Shown piece by piece: positions 13,179 through 13,594 of a stretch of DNA of 13,594 nucleotides. Both the position numbers and the translations under genes were made by a program. Location of the stretch: contig JBAXIG010000047.1 of NCBI GenBank assembly GCA_037138535.1, positions 1-13,594 on the forward strand. Direction: 5' to 3'. Source of the DNA: GCA-2737595 sp037138535 (GTDB taxonomy: Bacteria; Actinomycetota; Actinomycetes; Nanopelagicales; Nanopelagicaceae). The notes under the pieces were generated by a model. The model saw only the letters and a program-made list of their open reading frames with translations, had not been told where the DNA came from and made no database searches. Position 1 is the stretch's first letter, and each line of letters begins with the position of its first letter.

Positions 13179-13594
13179 CTACTCGCTGTGAGCTACACCT
13201 GTGTCTTCTGGCTCAACAGGTGCAGCCGGCAAGACATCGTGGAATTCGGCACTCGGACTAGCAGGGAATTCAGACGCTGCGACGGCGGGGGCCGCCGCGA
13301 AGTCCGCACTCGGGCTAGATGCTGATTCGACGGCGGGGGCAGCCGTGTGGTCAGACGAAACTTCTACCGGGGCTTCAGCTGTGGTACCCGTGTCAACTGT
13401 GTCGAATGAGGCAACAGTAGGTTCCGCCCTAAAGCCTTCTGCAACGAGTGCGGCCATGTCGGGTGCTGATGGGCTTGCAAAATCTCCCGCTCCTGTATCA
13501 GGCGCCGTACCGGTATCGGCAAAACCAGTGCCCGTATCCGTGGAGACAGATGCTGTCGTACCCGTATCCGCGACCTCAGTGCTCGTTGTAACCG
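13179..13594 (-). CDS. C-terminal part of an acidic, lysine-free repetitive protein
   Basis: The minus-strand frame is open from the window edge to TAG at 13179 (138 residues visible), so the internal ATG at 13457 need not be the start. I do not recognise a family. The visible part contains no lysine and no cysteine, and is rich in Ala, Ser, Thr, Pro, Asp, Glu and Gly. Two short motifs recur: DTGT or close variants (about six copies) and SPSA followed by an acidic or aromatic residue (three copies: FASPSAPD, ASSPSADF, PASPSAEF). It ends in EDTGVAHSE with no hydrophobic anchor. The composition suggests an intrinsically disordered tail, possibly of a cytoplasmic scaffold or surface protein. A strong hairpin follows the gene. 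That the frame is coding is supported by its length, the periodic repeats and the terminator. Confidence 0.6.
   Translation of the reverse strand, partial: VTTSTEVADTGTTASVSTDTGTGFADTGTAPDTGAGDFASPSAPDMAALVAEGFRAEPTVASFDTVDTGTTAEAPVEVSSDHTAAPAVESASSPSADFAAAPAVAASEFPASPSAEFHDVLPAAPVEPEDTGVAHSE

Overview
The window looks like chromosomal DNA of a moderate-GC (roughly 50-55%) actinobacterium. The pointers are a PaaX-type regulator, a secreted HNH protein of the DUF1524 type, a tRNA without encoded CCA, several genes that look leaderless, and secreted proteins with Pro/Ala/Thr-rich linkers. A free-living, possibly aquatic, streamlined lineage would fit the very tight gene spacing, but that placement is inference. 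No transposase, integrase, phage gene, CRISPR array or rRNA was seen.

Layout. Positions 1-5050 (+) hold a three-gene acyl-CoA operon: an ADP-forming acyl-CoA synthetase (5' end outside the window), an AMP-forming acyl-CoA synthetase, and a large-subunit-only B12-dependent acyl-CoA mutase of the methylmalonyl-CoA mutase family. A convergent PaaX-like regulator (5070-5921, -) and a divergent hotdog thioesterase (5978-6364, +) follow, sharing a 56-bp intergenic region. Together these genes look like a small regulated module that activates, rearranges and hydrolyses acyl-CoAs. The substrate cannot be named: the mutase has lost several residues that bind substrate and CoA in classical methylmalonyl-CoA mutase, and its B12-binding partner is not here.

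Positions 6361-9618 (-) hold two adjacent paralogous secreted proteins (605 and 457 aa). They share an N-terminal C-x7-C-V-[DE] motif, a mid-protein block, a C-terminal beta-rich-looking domain, a Pro/Ala/Thr linker and an almost identical C-terminal tag of about 26 residues (C-x15-C-PAG-[YF]-K). This is the most interesting unexplained system in the window; I recognise no named family for it.

Positions 9743-12048 (-) hold a GT4-type glycosyltransferase translationally coupled to galE (UDP-glucose 4-epimerase), suggesting surface glycan synthesis. Then come a secreted HNH nuclease-like protein (12099-12770, -), tRNA-Lys(CUU) (12923-12995, +), a strong hairpin terminator, and the C-terminal end of an acidic, lysine-free repetitive protein that runs off the window (13179-13594, -).

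Several minus-strand genes share one promoter layout: a TAnnnT hexamer exactly 6 nt before the start codon, as expected for leaderless mRNAs. Three in-frame minisatellites (15, 12 and 21 bp units) lie inside coding sequence; one forms the last codons of the first gene, directly against the ribosome binding site of the second.
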